A DNA stretch of 64,000 nt. Source: Ailanthus altissimus. Its lineage: Eukaryota > Streptophyta > Magnoliopsida > Sapindales > Simaroubaceae. The notes under the pieces are model-generated. The model worked only from the letters and a program-made list of their open reading frames with translations, was not told the DNA's origin and searched no databases. Of this stretch, positions 23,851-33,239 are shown one piece after another. The translations under genes and the position numbers were made by a program. Location: assembly GCA_946807835.1 (NCBI GenBank), contig OX327697.1, positions 9,855,001 through 9,919,000 on the forward strand, in the 5' to 3' direction. Each line of letters starts with the position of its first letter. The first letter of the stretch is position 1.

Positions 23851-25197
23851 AACAAATATAATAAACTCTAAAAAGAAAATAGAAGTTATAGACAATGCCA
23901 TAGATTCATAGTTTTATTATTTGTTGTTATATGAATATTGTAAATGAAAATATAAACTAATTTAAATGAATAGGACATTAATTACAAACTTAATATATTT
24001 GAATTAAGTTTATGTACGTCCAACTAACCAAAGTGTTTAAAATTGAAGGCATAATGTTTGTAATTAAATTTTTTTTGATAAGTGTAACCAATCCAAAGCT
24101 GCTCAATAATCAACTGTTGTACTACTACCAAAGTGTAACATAGATCATTCGTAACACCAACATACATTCACATAGAAAAGTTAGTAAAGTAATTCAATAA
24201 ATAATAAAAAAAAGATAATTTCAAACGTGTTAAATTAATAAGATGTGATCAATATTAACAAAAAGTTGTGGGTAATAAATAATAAAAAGATAGTCTTATA
24301 TATATCAAATTGATGAAATGTTGTCAATATCAACAATAAATTATAGATAAGAGAGAGAATTATAACATGGGCAGTTAATGATTCTTGATAAACAAAACAG
24401 TGCTGGTTAATAGACAGACCATGCTACTAATACAAATTCATTCACTTATAACCTACAACTACTGTTCTTTAATTTACTATTATAACCCCTATTACTCTAA
24501 CTAATTAATCGGGTTTATTGGTTGCCGCTCACAATGCGACGTTAGCTCATTCTTTTAATTGTCGTTGGCACTGACGTTGCTTAGACTGCACCTTTAGGCT
24601 TTAGCTTTGCATTTTTATTACTATTGCAATTGAGACATCACGCGTTAACAGGTATGAGTCACCATCAACAGCAGCTAAAAGTAAACTTTCTTTTTGGCCA
24701 AGACCCGATTGTAGTGTTCGCTTTTCGCTAAAGAGGAGTGATCATATGCGCACAAACTCGTTATATCAAGGCAAGAAATAAGAAAAATCTCCATACATCT
24801 TAAGGATCATCAAGATTTAAAAATTAATAACAGACTTTCTAATGATTTTTAAAAATATTACCATAATATCAATGACCATTTTTAATAGTATTACTGAGTA
24901 GAGTAAGAAAACTACACACATGTATGTATCTATTTATATTAAAACATACGATTTACATGAATACAAACTTTAAATAAAACCTTCCTAAATTTAATAATAA
25001 AAAGAATTTAATAAATATTAGCCTCGCTAAACAAATACACCGCTATTCCACCTTGCGATCGGATTTTTTTTTAAAATAAAAGGCGATAGCCTACACGCTG
25101 TACCGGACCACACTAGATTATCGCACGAGGAAAAGTAAATTTTTGTTCTAGTCCTATTAAAAAAAAAATAAAGCGAATTAGAAATTCCGGATTTAAA
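23851..25197. other. Intergenic DNA upstream of the calmodulin-like gene
   Basis: No gene, repeat array or RNA gene is recognisable. Base composition becomes less AT-rich at about 24,500-24,760 (for example TTGCCGCTCACAATGCGACG) and again from about 25,020. The latter may be promoter sequence for the gene at 25,275. Confidence 0.35.
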
Positions 25198-25240
25198 AGC
25201 GCGTGGAAAACTGGAAACCGCGTCAAACTGGCTATAAAAA
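25198..25240 (+). promoter_or_regulatory. Core promoter of the calmodulin-like gene: two CGCG boxes and a TATA box
   Basis: A TATAAAA box lies at 25,233-25,239, 36 bp before the ATG at 25,275, which implies a very short leader. Just upstream are GCGCGT (25,199-25,204) and CCGCGT (25,218-25,223). Both fit VCGCGB, the known binding site of CAMTA calmodulin-binding transcription activators. Regulation by CAMTA is inferred from these motifs alone. Confidence 0.6.
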
Positions 25241-25274
25241 GGAAAAGATCTCTTTTCAGTATTTTCTCTCAAAC

Positions 25275-25733
25275 ATGGCCGAAAACACAAACGGCGCTAA
25301 TTACCTAGGTTCAATGGACGAAGTACGCAAAGTCTTCAACAAGTTCGACAAGAACGGCGATGGCAAGATTTGCGCCAACGAGCTCAAGGAAGTGCTCCGC
25401 TCGCTAGGCTCAAAAACCTCTCCCGAGGAGGTGAAACGCGTAATGGAAGAGATCGACAAGGATGGCGACGGCTACATTGACTTCGACGAGTTCTCGGAGT
25501 TCCACCTCGGCGGCGGATCGACCGACGGAACCAAAGAGCTGAAGGATGCGTTTGATCTCTTCGACGTGGACAAAAACGGATTGATATCCGTGAAAGAGTT
25601 GCATGACGTGTTGAAAAAACTCGGGGAGAAGTGCTCTTTGAGTGACTGCGCTAAGATGATCAAGCAGGTCGATGCCGACGGCGACGGCCACGTGAATTTC
25701 GAGGAGTTTAAGAAGATGATGACCCGCGCGTGA
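25275..25733 (+). CDS. Calmodulin-like calcium-binding protein, four EF-hands (CML / Ole e 8-like)
   Basis: An intronless gene encodes 152 residues. It has four canonical EF-hand loops: DKNGDGKICANE (25-36), DKDGDGYIDFDE (61-72), DVDKNGLISVKE (97-108) and DADGDGHVNFEE (133-144). Each has Asp at positions 1 and 3 and Glu at position 12, so all four should bind calcium. A Gly-rich linker (GGGSTDG, 79-85) separates the lobes. There is no signal peptide, membrane segment or lipidation motif, so a cytosolic or nuclear calcium sensor is likely. The arrangement resembles plant CMLs of the CML23/24 and Ole e 8 type; the exact subgroup is not decided. The ATG at 25,275 is chosen because the upstream in-frame codon at 25,203 is GTG and lies upstream of the TATA box. 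The coding region is clearly more GC-rich than its surroundings. Confidence 0.93.
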   Translation: MAENTNGANYLGSMDEVRKVFNKFDKNGDGKICANELKEVLRSLGSKTSPEEVKRVMEEIDKDGDGYIDFDEFSEFHLGGGSTDGTKELKDAFDLFDVDKNGLISVKELHDVLKKLGEKCSLSDCAKMIKQVDADGDGHVNFEEFKKMMTRA

Positions 25734-26465
25734 TTGATTATCAAGTTAGTGGTTTAATGCATTAATACTTGAAGTAGGCTTTAGGTTTTAAGTTTGTGTA
25801 TAGTCTCTAGGCTATTGCTTTAGTTTGTTATTTGCAATATTCTTGTTTTTGGTGTCCGGTGGATGAATGATCACGGCGGCAGCATTAACAAGAGCAGAAT
25901 TTAGGATTGGCTTCGGGATTAATCATTAACATTCAACAAGATTTGCTTTCATGTTGATACACTGATTTCATGGTTTAATTTCTTTTATGACTCCTACTCT
26001 TTCCTCTTATATTTTAATTTTAATTTCAAAGTACTTTTCAATAATACAACACTTCATAAATTTGGATCTTAAATTTTGAATTCAAACGATAAGCCGTTAA
26101 TTTTTATAATTTTTAAAATTATTCATTATATTATATTTTTTATTTAGTTAATATAAAAATTTGAGATATGATTTAAAAAATATAATATTATTTAATATTT
26201 TTATACGATTGAAAGCAGTTTTTGAATAATTAAATTAATTCATAATGCTTTTTAATTTATTGAAAAATATTTAATGAATTTTAAAGTAATTTTATAAATA
26301 TTTTTTTAAAAATTTATTAATTGAGAAAGTAATTATAAAATCATTTAAAAAAAATATTTGATCGTTATTTTTTGAGTTTTGGTTCAAAATATTTAATTTT
26401 AGAAAATTAAAATTCTTTATTAAATTTTTAAACGTGTTGTTTGCCATTTTATCATTTTATGGTAG
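25734..26465 (+). other. 3' flank of the calmodulin-like gene
   Basis: The first 150-200 bp after the TGA are T-rich, with TTGTGTAT-like and TTTGTTATTTGC stretches as expected of a plant 3' UTR. I cannot fix the polyadenylation site. Beyond about 25,980 the sequence is plain AT-rich DNA with no gene. Confidence 0.4.
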
Positions 26466-26547
26466 TGAGTAGGTGCGTTGGTTCAGTGGTCATATGTCTT
26501 AAGAAAAACTGCTTTCAAAAAACCAAGATAAAAAAAAAAAAAAAAGA
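26466..26547 (+). mobile_element. Possible SINE remnant (tRNA-like A box and poly(A))
   Basis: TTGGTTCAGTGGTCATATG (about 26,478-26,497) resembles an RNA polymerase III A box. It is followed by GCTTTCAAAAAACC, a poor B-box match, and then a poly(A) run (about 26,530-26,545). The body is much shorter than a complete plant SINE. Weak call. Confidence 0.25.
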
Positions 26548-28850
26548 AAGTGAAATTGTAATATTAGGTTAAGAATTTGATAAATTGCTTTGATTTACAT
26601 AATAATGGAGAGATTTGCATGGCGGAACTGGGTCAATTTAGTGTTGAAGGTAGAATAGAAGGGATGGAGGATTTTATTTTATCTGGTTCCTCGGGAGAAG
26701 AAACATGTGGAGTCGTGGCGAAGAAGCCAGAGGCCCTGCCGTGTTGATGTCAACGCGGAATTGGTTGCTTGATAATTGGCTGATAATCATTATTTGTTCA
26801 TATCAAATATCTTTTTAGCATTAAATTACATATTTTAAATTGTGTTAGTTAAAGTTCAATATTCTTTTCAAAATTAAAACAAATGTTGAAATTGATAATA
26901 AATAAAAGCTGATTTAGTTACATGGGTACGTTCGTACTTGGAAAGTTTTCTTTTTGCATCATGCATCAAAGTGCTTCTTTGATGCAAAGTATCAATTGGA
27001 GCAGTTGGGAGTTGAGCTTTACCGTACAGCTAGGGTCACGTGCTCCGGTAAATTTCTCAAGTTAAAAGTAACTTGCAAAACAACAAACTGAGGTGGAAAT
27101 TTATGGTTATTATTTTTCATTTTCTTTTAGGTCGATGAAGAGTTGTCAAATCAGGTTTAATCGGTCTGCCCAAATGAATTCGAGTTCCTATGAGTTTAGA
27201 GGATGGTTTAAATTAAAATTTATCAATCCTTAGCGGGCCCAACCTACTTGTTAGGATGACCTTAAAATGGGATGAATTTTGGATAGATTTGTATCACGAC
27301 TATATTAAATAGAAATGGAAGGACTTTGGATATACGTGAGTAGATAGATAATATTATATAATAGGTTAATTTTTTAAAATAATGATAAATATTTGATTCA
27401 TAATAAATAATATTAAAATTAATTAGAATTTTTATTTATATGTGAGTTTATAAAATCTCTGTAATGTAAATTATCATATGAGACGTGGGTATTTAAAAAA
27501 TAGTGGGGATAACTATAATGTACTAAGTGAATTCTATAATTTTTGTCTTTAGTCAAAATAAAGATTATCACATAGATAATAAGTTTTTCATAGATCTTGG
27601 GAAATGGTCAATAAGAGCTAATTGACTATTGAGTTTGAGTCGGACCGTAATAAGGGCATCGTGTGATTGGGTGAGAGAGAATATCATATCTCACATCGAA
27701 TAAAAATTAGATGGATCTTAAGTATATATGGGTGGGTAAGCAATATTATCTAATAGATTCGTCTTTTGAGTTAATGGTAAACGTTTGACCTGTGATACTA
27801 GAGATGAAAAAAATAATCTATAGATTTATTAGAACCTATTCCTATTGAAAAGGAATTAGTAAGACTTAAAATAGATTTGGGATATGTTTAGTATACAAAC
27901 TTAAAACTCACAACAAGTTTGGGACAGATTATGAGTTTGGTAAAATATTAGCAGATACCTATTAGAGTCTCCCATCTATTAATATTACGATGATTTTGAT
28001 AAAATAATTATTAAATTCTAATAAAATGATTATTTTTATTAATTTAAAAAATATAAATTTTCATGTGGTAAAGAAAAAAGTGAAAATTACATCATCATAA
28101 TTTTAGTACATCCTAACTAAGTTGATACTCACTAAATTACTAATAATGTGCAATGCTCTAATTCTAATTATAAAGATTACGAGGATAAATTTAAATTAAA
28201 GGTTAAACTTACCATATTTCTAAATTTTTAAAACAATAACTTAAATATATACTATGTATTAATCAATAGTTGGACAATAATAAAATATATTTTAATTACT
28301 TAAAATAATGTAAAAATAATTCACATAACAGCAGTTGAAAGCTTTTAAAATCACTCCTAGCCTTGATAAAAAATACAATTGGTCAAATTTATTTGTTGTG
28401 TTGCTTGTGTAGTCCAATGAAATTGGATTACATTAATTATTTATTAGCTCCAAATTTTAGAAGCAAAGAATATTAGATTTGTTCTAACAATCAAATTTAA
28501 AATAAATTATTATTAATTTAAAATATTTTTAATTGTCGAATTTACAAACTTAAAGATTAATTCGAATCTTTTATAAGTTACTGTATATCTAATTTATAGG
28601 CCTTAGAATTAGGCCCAACCCATCCTACTAATAGATTGAGTTGGAACGAGCTTATATAAAAAACAGGTTAAGTCCACCAACTCGAAAAGATTCAATTCAT
28701 TTGACATTTCTAATTAGATGGGCCCATTTATGTGCGTATTTAATGAAATTTTATTATATATATATATATATTATTTTAAAATAATTCAACTATATTAAAA
28801 ATATTAAAACACGTGTCAACATTTTTTATTGATGATCTATTATAATTATA
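26548..28850. other. Gene-free AT-rich DNA with small structured elements
   Basis: No coding sequence is recognised. Small features are as follows. A perfect 10-bp hairpin (TGCATCAAAG / CTTTGATGCA, loop of five) lies at 26,962-26,986. A CACGTG G-box lies at 27,037-27,042, between inverted TTTACCG and CGGTAAA. Two diverged direct repeats of about 95 bp lie at about 27,300-27,400 and 27,700-27,800 and could be LTRs of a TRIM-like element. A TA microsatellite lies near 28,757-28,771. Confidence 0.35.
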
Positions 28851-29172
28851 CTCCCTAAATTTTTCTTTATGATTTTTTTAAGATCTTATGATAATTCTTT
28901 TTTAAAATTTCATAATTATCACTTACTTATTTGTGTTTTAAAAGCATTTACCTTTTAGAAATAATCATCACTCTATGTATTTTTAATATATTAATTTAAA
29001 TGTTTCGTTACTCTATTCGAGGAGTGATAAGTTATTTTTAATGAAAGAAATACTTATAAAAGGGTTCTTTTATAAGTATTTTTATTCTTTTAAAAAGTGA
29101 TTAGTCAGTTACATGGGAGACAAATGATGTTACATGGGAGACAAATGATACTAAAGTACTGAGATAGGGAAG
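28851..29172. mobile_element. Stowaway-like MITE
   Basis: The left end, CTCCCTAAATTTTT, is preceded by TA. The right end, AGATAGGGAAG, is followed by TA, giving imperfect terminal inverted repeats with the TA target duplication typical of Tc1/mariner-derived Stowaway MITEs. Inside are a perfect 15-bp hairpin (29,048-29,062 pairs with 29,067-29,081, four-base loop) and a 21-bp tandem duplication at 29,108-29,149. Length is about 322 bp. The TIR match is short, so the family is tentative. Confidence 0.5.
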
Positions 29173-29200
29173 TATTCTCCCATTTTAATTATTTTATTTA

Positions 29201-29526
29201 GGGGTGAATAGAACCAGTTTGATTTTAATCCAAATTGAATTAAAAATAGAATCGATCAGTTTCAACAAATTGAAATTAATTAGTTTAAGATCATTTAAAT
29301 CAAACAGAATCGAATCAAATAGATTCAGTATAATTTAGTTTAATTTTGATTATTTTATTATTTTTAGTGTATTTTTTTGATCTAAACCGAGTCGAGCTAA
29401 ACAAAAATCAAACTGATCGAATTTAAAAAAATTAAACCAAATCATAAGTTCAATTTAAAACTAAATCGAACCGAATTAAAAATTTTGATTCAGTTCACCG
29501 ATTAATCAAACCAGCACCCACTCTTA
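29201..29526. mobile_element. MITE-like inverted-repeat element, about 326 bp
   Basis: Ends read TAGGGGTGAATAGAACCAGT on the left and, reverse-complemented, TAAGAGTGGGTGCTGGTTTG on the right. These are inverted repeats of about 20-24 bp with mismatches. The interior is rich in AATCGAACCGAATT-like and TTTGATTT-like palindromic words, usual for plant hAT-derived or unclassified MITEs. No coding sequence. Confidence 0.5.
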
Positions 29527-30269
29527 GTTTTGTTTGCTTAAACTAATTTATTGACTTTTGTATTTAATGTATACTGCTTTACAACAAGTAGCAATGATTT
29601 TAATGTCACATCTCATAAACATATCATACCAAACGTTTTGAGGCGTTTAGTTATAAATTAAGGATTTTTAAAAGTAAACAAAACTATTTTACATCTATTG
29701 AAAGAAGCTCAAATTTTAAATTTTTAAAAATAAATGTTGAAGAGCTTGTTTTTAAAGTGTCGAATTATCTAAAATGTCGTACTAACCATGTCCTTGATAT
29801 CGTAACTTCTTGTACGAGTAACAAGTGATCCAGTAATCATAAAACCAGTTATAATCTCTAATATAACTCCAATAGTACATTAATATTGTTATTTGTTACA
29901 TCATTACTTTTTTTTTAACCATTCCTCGTATATATATATATATGTATTATACTTGTATTTTTCAATTAATGCTTTCACTTCATATTTTTAATGCTATGTG
30001 TAATTGAATGAAAATAATTTGTAAAAATTTATATATGTACTATTATGAATAACTTTGAAAATCTTTCAAAGGTGACATTTATCTTAGAAGAAAAAAAAAA
30101 GTAATAAAGATTTTCCGAATTCCAATTAGTTCTTTTCGCAAACAATTTTTGTTCCTCTTCTTCCTTTTTATATCTTCAATAGTGATCTAACATGTAAAGA
30201 AAATTTGTCAATAAAATGTAAATTTGAAATCCACATCAAGTTTATGAAATAAAGTATCTAAAATATGTT
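29527..30269. other. AT-rich 3' flank of the GDP-L-galactose phosphorylase locus
   Basis: No gene is recognisable. A (TA)n run lies near 29,928-29,943. The portion next to 30,269 should contain the 3' UTR of the minus-strand gene. In sense orientation an ATTTTAGATACTTTATTTC stretch follows the stop. Confidence 0.35.
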
Positions 30270-30611
30270 TCAATGCTGAACCATACAGGGTTGAAATACA
30301 TGTGGAGGTGGAGGAGAAGCTAGGTTATCAAGAGAATCTTCCTCCTGATCATTTATGCCATAACCCTCCAAGTTGGCCTCCTGCAAATGCAACTCTGCTG
30401 CTTCCAAGATATAAACCTTCACCTCCTGGAATCTCTCTTCTGATAGTGAAACTTCAGCCAGAAGTCTCCAGGCATATTTCTCTGACGCTTCCTCGAAATC
30501 CTTCCTTCTCTTCAGGACTATATGCCCACTAATTTCCCAAACGCCAGGGTTTACTTGAGCGTCCAGAATCTCCTGGCTTACTTCTCCAAGTGCTTGTTTC
30601 TCTGCTTAACG
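30270..30611 (-). CDS. GGP-like exon 5, in-frame TAA at second codon
   Basis: After the GCCAG acceptor the exon reads CGT TAA GCA GAG AAA CAA. Family members have Cys-Tyr-Ala-Glu-Lys-Gln here, so a TAT to TAA change and a Cys to Arg change are implied. Downstream the frame stays open for about 110 codons with family-typical NPGVWEISGHIVLKRR and AWRLLAEVSLSEERF, to TGA at 30,270-30,272. No alternative acceptor in the vicinity restores this frame without including the TAA. Confidence 0.75.
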
Positions 30612-31127
30612 CTGGCAATGCACAGGAAGCTTTCGTTTTAGTTTTCTTGGCCATATCAAAGCAGAAAATATATGTCCAAAGATGCTATGCAAAGAACCGA
30701 TCGAAACTGAACAAATTGCATGCAACAGAATGCGAAGATTTCTGTTGCACCTAATGTCATAGCCCATCTTTAAAACAACTTTTAGCTGAGGTGAAAATAT
30801 GGTGCGATTCCATCTTTCTAGAGGATACAAGCAAATTTATGGCTCAAAGCATTCAATTGAGGCTCAGGTTGGACTCATCTCACTTTAAAAAGAAGACAAA
30901 AATTATCAGAGTTTAAAATTATCAGAGTTTATATATCAGAACAGTTGGTGGGGCAGAGATTGCTCAGAAGATTCCAGCCTATGTAGCTTGGCTGAAGACC
31001 TTTTCAATTGTTCTTCGCATCAGAATTTGAGCATGAAGTAATAAAGAAAGACCTATCTATATCTTTCAGTGAATTACAGTAGTTGAAATCAAGAGTATAC
31101 TATCATAATAAGAGAGAGAAGAATTAC

Positions 31128-31385
31128 CTGTGGGAACAAGAAGATTCTTCTGCCACACTCAGAGATGAGCACGTTGAAAGGGATATTGTTTTTCTGCAGG
31201 CAAATGCAAGAACTAGCAACAGCACCGGATAGATCCCTCGTTGATTTTTCGCCCTCAAAGACAAGACCTCGAACTGGATAATTCAACAACTGTGAAACCA
31301 CAACTTCTTTATCTTGCCGGCCTTTCACTGCTATTATTGATGTTGAAGCTTTCTCGACTGAGAAAGGCAAAGGCAAGTAATATCC
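31128..31385 (-). CDS. GGP-like exon 4
   Basis: 86 codons, open, between a TTGCAG acceptor and a GTAATT donor. It starts GYYLPLPFSVEKAS, where family members usually have AYYL, and ends CGRRIFLFPQ. It includes NNIPFNVLISECG, a conserved segment of the second half of the fold. Confidence 0.85.
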
Positions 31386-31481
31386 CTGCAATTAGATTAA
31401 CAAATCGATCAGCACTAGTTCATAGATAAATGAGCAATTAGCTCCAAATTCGAATCTCAATCTGTATAGAAAAATATGTAC

Positions 31482-31670
31482 TATCTGAAAGTGTAGGTGA
31501 TTAATAGTAGAAAAAGCACCCAAGCTATTATAACCCAGTCTGAAGGATGGATCAGCAGCTTCCTTAGCCATATGAAGTGCAAGCAAGAAGCTTCCATGAT
31601 CAATCCTCTGTGGCAAGCAATCAAAAAGTCGGGGTATCAATAGAACATGTCCATACTCAATCGGGCTCAC
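31482..31670 (-). CDS. GGP-like exon 3 (HIT motif, altered donor)
   Basis: The acceptor is TATTAG above 31,670. The exon runs through INVSPIEYGHVLLIPR (first codons) to GAFSTINHLHFQ. The HxHxQ triad supplies the His that is guanylylated in this enzyme family. A canonical GT directly after the CAG of Gln (31,485) is absent. The nearest in-frame donor is GTACAT after one extra ATA codon, giving 31,482 as the exon end. Confidence 0.8.
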
Positions 31671-31793
31671 CTAATAATCAAAATTGTTGCACACCCATTA
31701 GCTAATACAATAGATAACACATTGCAAATATCCTTGAACATTTTATGTTTATCTCAGGAAGGAAGGACAAGAATTTGATCAATTTTTGCTTAC

Positions 31794-32221
31794 ATTGATG
31801 GCAACGACACTAGAAGATTTTGAATCAGCAGTGACAGGTGCACAACGGAAGAAATGGCTGTTGTGGTCATGGCTCTGTTCAAGGCTGAAAAGCACTTCTT
31901 CTTGGCCAACTTTGGTGAAATTGAACTTGTTATCATCAAAGGGCTGAAGAACTTGATCGACACGAAACTCAGTGGGGCGTTTCTTGAGGTGGCGACCCTC
32001 ATTGAGCTGAGCAATAAAAGCATATTCACCGGGAATAATCTTTGTTTGGCAAGCAGTCACATCATAGCGAAAAAGATCCCGGCTCATTCGATCTTCCCAT
32101 TGTTCCAGTAACAAATTGTGCAAGAAACATATCTGAGGCGTCTCTGATGGATTTACGAGAGCATCTCCATTTGAATTATTCTCACTTTCTTTCTGGAACG
32201 CATATAGAGGTAGCTTCGATA
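31794..32221 (-). CDS. GGP-like exon 2
   Basis: 428 nt, open throughout. The acceptor is CTTCAG just above 32,221 and the donor is GTAAGC at 31,788-31,793. It carries KLPLYAF, EQWEDR, LFRYDVTACQTK, AQLNEGRHL, KKRPTEFRVD and NFTKVGQEEVLF, all highly conserved in plant GDP-L-galactose phosphorylases. With exon 1 it totals 183 codons, leaving phase 0. Confidence 0.88.
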
Positions 32222-32735
32222 CTGAAGACATTAACAAAATCAGCACTGAATAATGTTTTTTCTGCATTTTGTTTAAATATTGAGAGAACCTAGTAAAACT
32301 GAAAGTTAGAAAATTAATTTAATATATTCAGTACCGTACAATTTAAAAGAACTAGCTCCAGAACCTTATACAAGATTGATAATCTTCTTGAATTATTGAG
32401 GAAAAAATCAAATGATTGAAAATTTTAGGAGATTGATTACGCTTTCAAAAAGTAAGATATATATATGTAAGAATTTTGGAACATAATCCGGATACAAACT
32501 CATTGAAAATAATAAAAATAATCCCTTTTTCAGATTTTAAACTAATTTTTATGAGTAGCCCTACGCAATTTCAGCTTAGAAAAGAAGACGGAAACGTAAA
32601 TATTTTTCCAATTGAAATTTTTTTCATATTCAAAAGAGTACGCCTACACGTTCTCTGTCAAAATAAACAAAAACAAGATAACAAGACTATGCTTTAGAAA
32701 ACGAAAAAAATCGTGAAAATAACATTAAGACATAC

Positions 32736-32856
32736 CGGCTAAACAGCACTTTCCGAGACAATTCCTGCCGCAACCGGCTTCAACATTTTCTGAAGTCTCG
32801 TCCTGGTAATTGGAAACCACCGTGGGAACCCTCTTAATCGTCAACATGTTCTTCAT
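32736..32856 (-). CDS. GGP-like exon 1
   Basis: This exon encodes 40 residues plus one base, ending in front of a clean GTATGT donor (32,730-32,735). It holds IKRVPTVVSNYQ and the Cys-rich GCGRNCLGKCCLA block that opens the family's proteins. Two in-frame ATGs (32,856 and 32,847) compete as start. Confidence 0.8.
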
Positions 32857-33239
32857 AACTCCCTTGTATGTATACAGGGGGGGCCTTCTGGTATATTCGA
32901 CGAGGGATGATTATTGCACATTACATACCGTATAATTTAAAATTTGAGATATAATATTAAATGTGTAGGATATATATATATATATATTAACAATAGTCTT
33001 TGGTTTCAGATAATTTTTTTAAAAACAGTAGTCTAATTTGAAGTTGAGTTAATTTGGCTTTCTTTAAGCACTTCTCAATGCCCAAGATTGGTCTCTCACT
33101 CATGAAATTGATTAAGATTATGCTGGTTGTTATCTCCGGCAATAGCTTTCTATGCTTAAGTCAGTAATTGAATCGATCGAAAAAATAAAGATAGCTGCGA
33201 ATAAATATATTTAGATTGGCTTACTTGCTTTTTTCTTTC
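32857..33239 (-). other. 5' flank of the GGP-like locus
   Basis: AT-rich with a (TA)n run at about 32,970-32,987. Plant GGP genes usually have a long leader with a conserved non-AUG upstream ORF that mediates ascorbate feedback. I could not recognise one here, though an intron in the leader could hide it. Confidence 0.35.

Larger units (their letters stand above)
30270..32856 (-). pseudogene. GDP-L-galactose phosphorylase (VTC2/GGP-like), five exons, exon 5 broken by TAA
   Basis: The family converts GDP-L-galactose and phosphate to L-galactose 1-phosphate and GDP, the committed step of plant ascorbate synthesis. Exons are 32,736-32,856; 31,794-32,221; 31,482-31,670; 31,128-31,385; 30,270-30,611. 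Family blocks are present: IKRVPTVVSNYQ, GCGRNCLGKCC, KKRPTEFRVD, KFNFTKVGQEE, SPIEYGHVLLIPR, the HIT-type HLHFQ (residues 241-245) and NNIPFNVLISECGR. Two lesions are seen. The exon 3 end reads CAGATAGTACAT instead of CAG followed by GT, so splicing needs a GT three bases later and adds one Ile. The second codon of exon 5 is TAA (30,606-30,608), ending the product at about 333 residues against roughly 440 in the family. The rest of exon 5 is well preserved, so the damage looks recent. Start: ATG at 32,856; the second ATG (32,847) matches the usual family start. A base error in the sequence would rescue the gene. Confidence 0.85.

Noticed and set aside
25203..25274. Upstream extension of the calmodulin-like reading frame by 24 codons
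   Set aside because: The extension starts with GTG, lies upstream of and across the TATA box, and has no EF-hand-like sequence.
25410..25744. Two minus-strand open frames opposite the calmodulin-like gene, and one at 25,027-25,290
   Set aside because: Shadow frames of a GC-richer coding region or its promoter; no family resemblance.
26478..26500. A tRNA gene suggested by an A-box-like sequence
   Set aside because: No acceptor stem, anticodon arm or proper B box; at most a SINE relic with a poly(A) tail.
31241..32293. Plus-strand open frames across the GGP-like locus
   Set aside because: Antisense shadows of exons 2 to 4, which have clear homology and splice sites on the minus strand.
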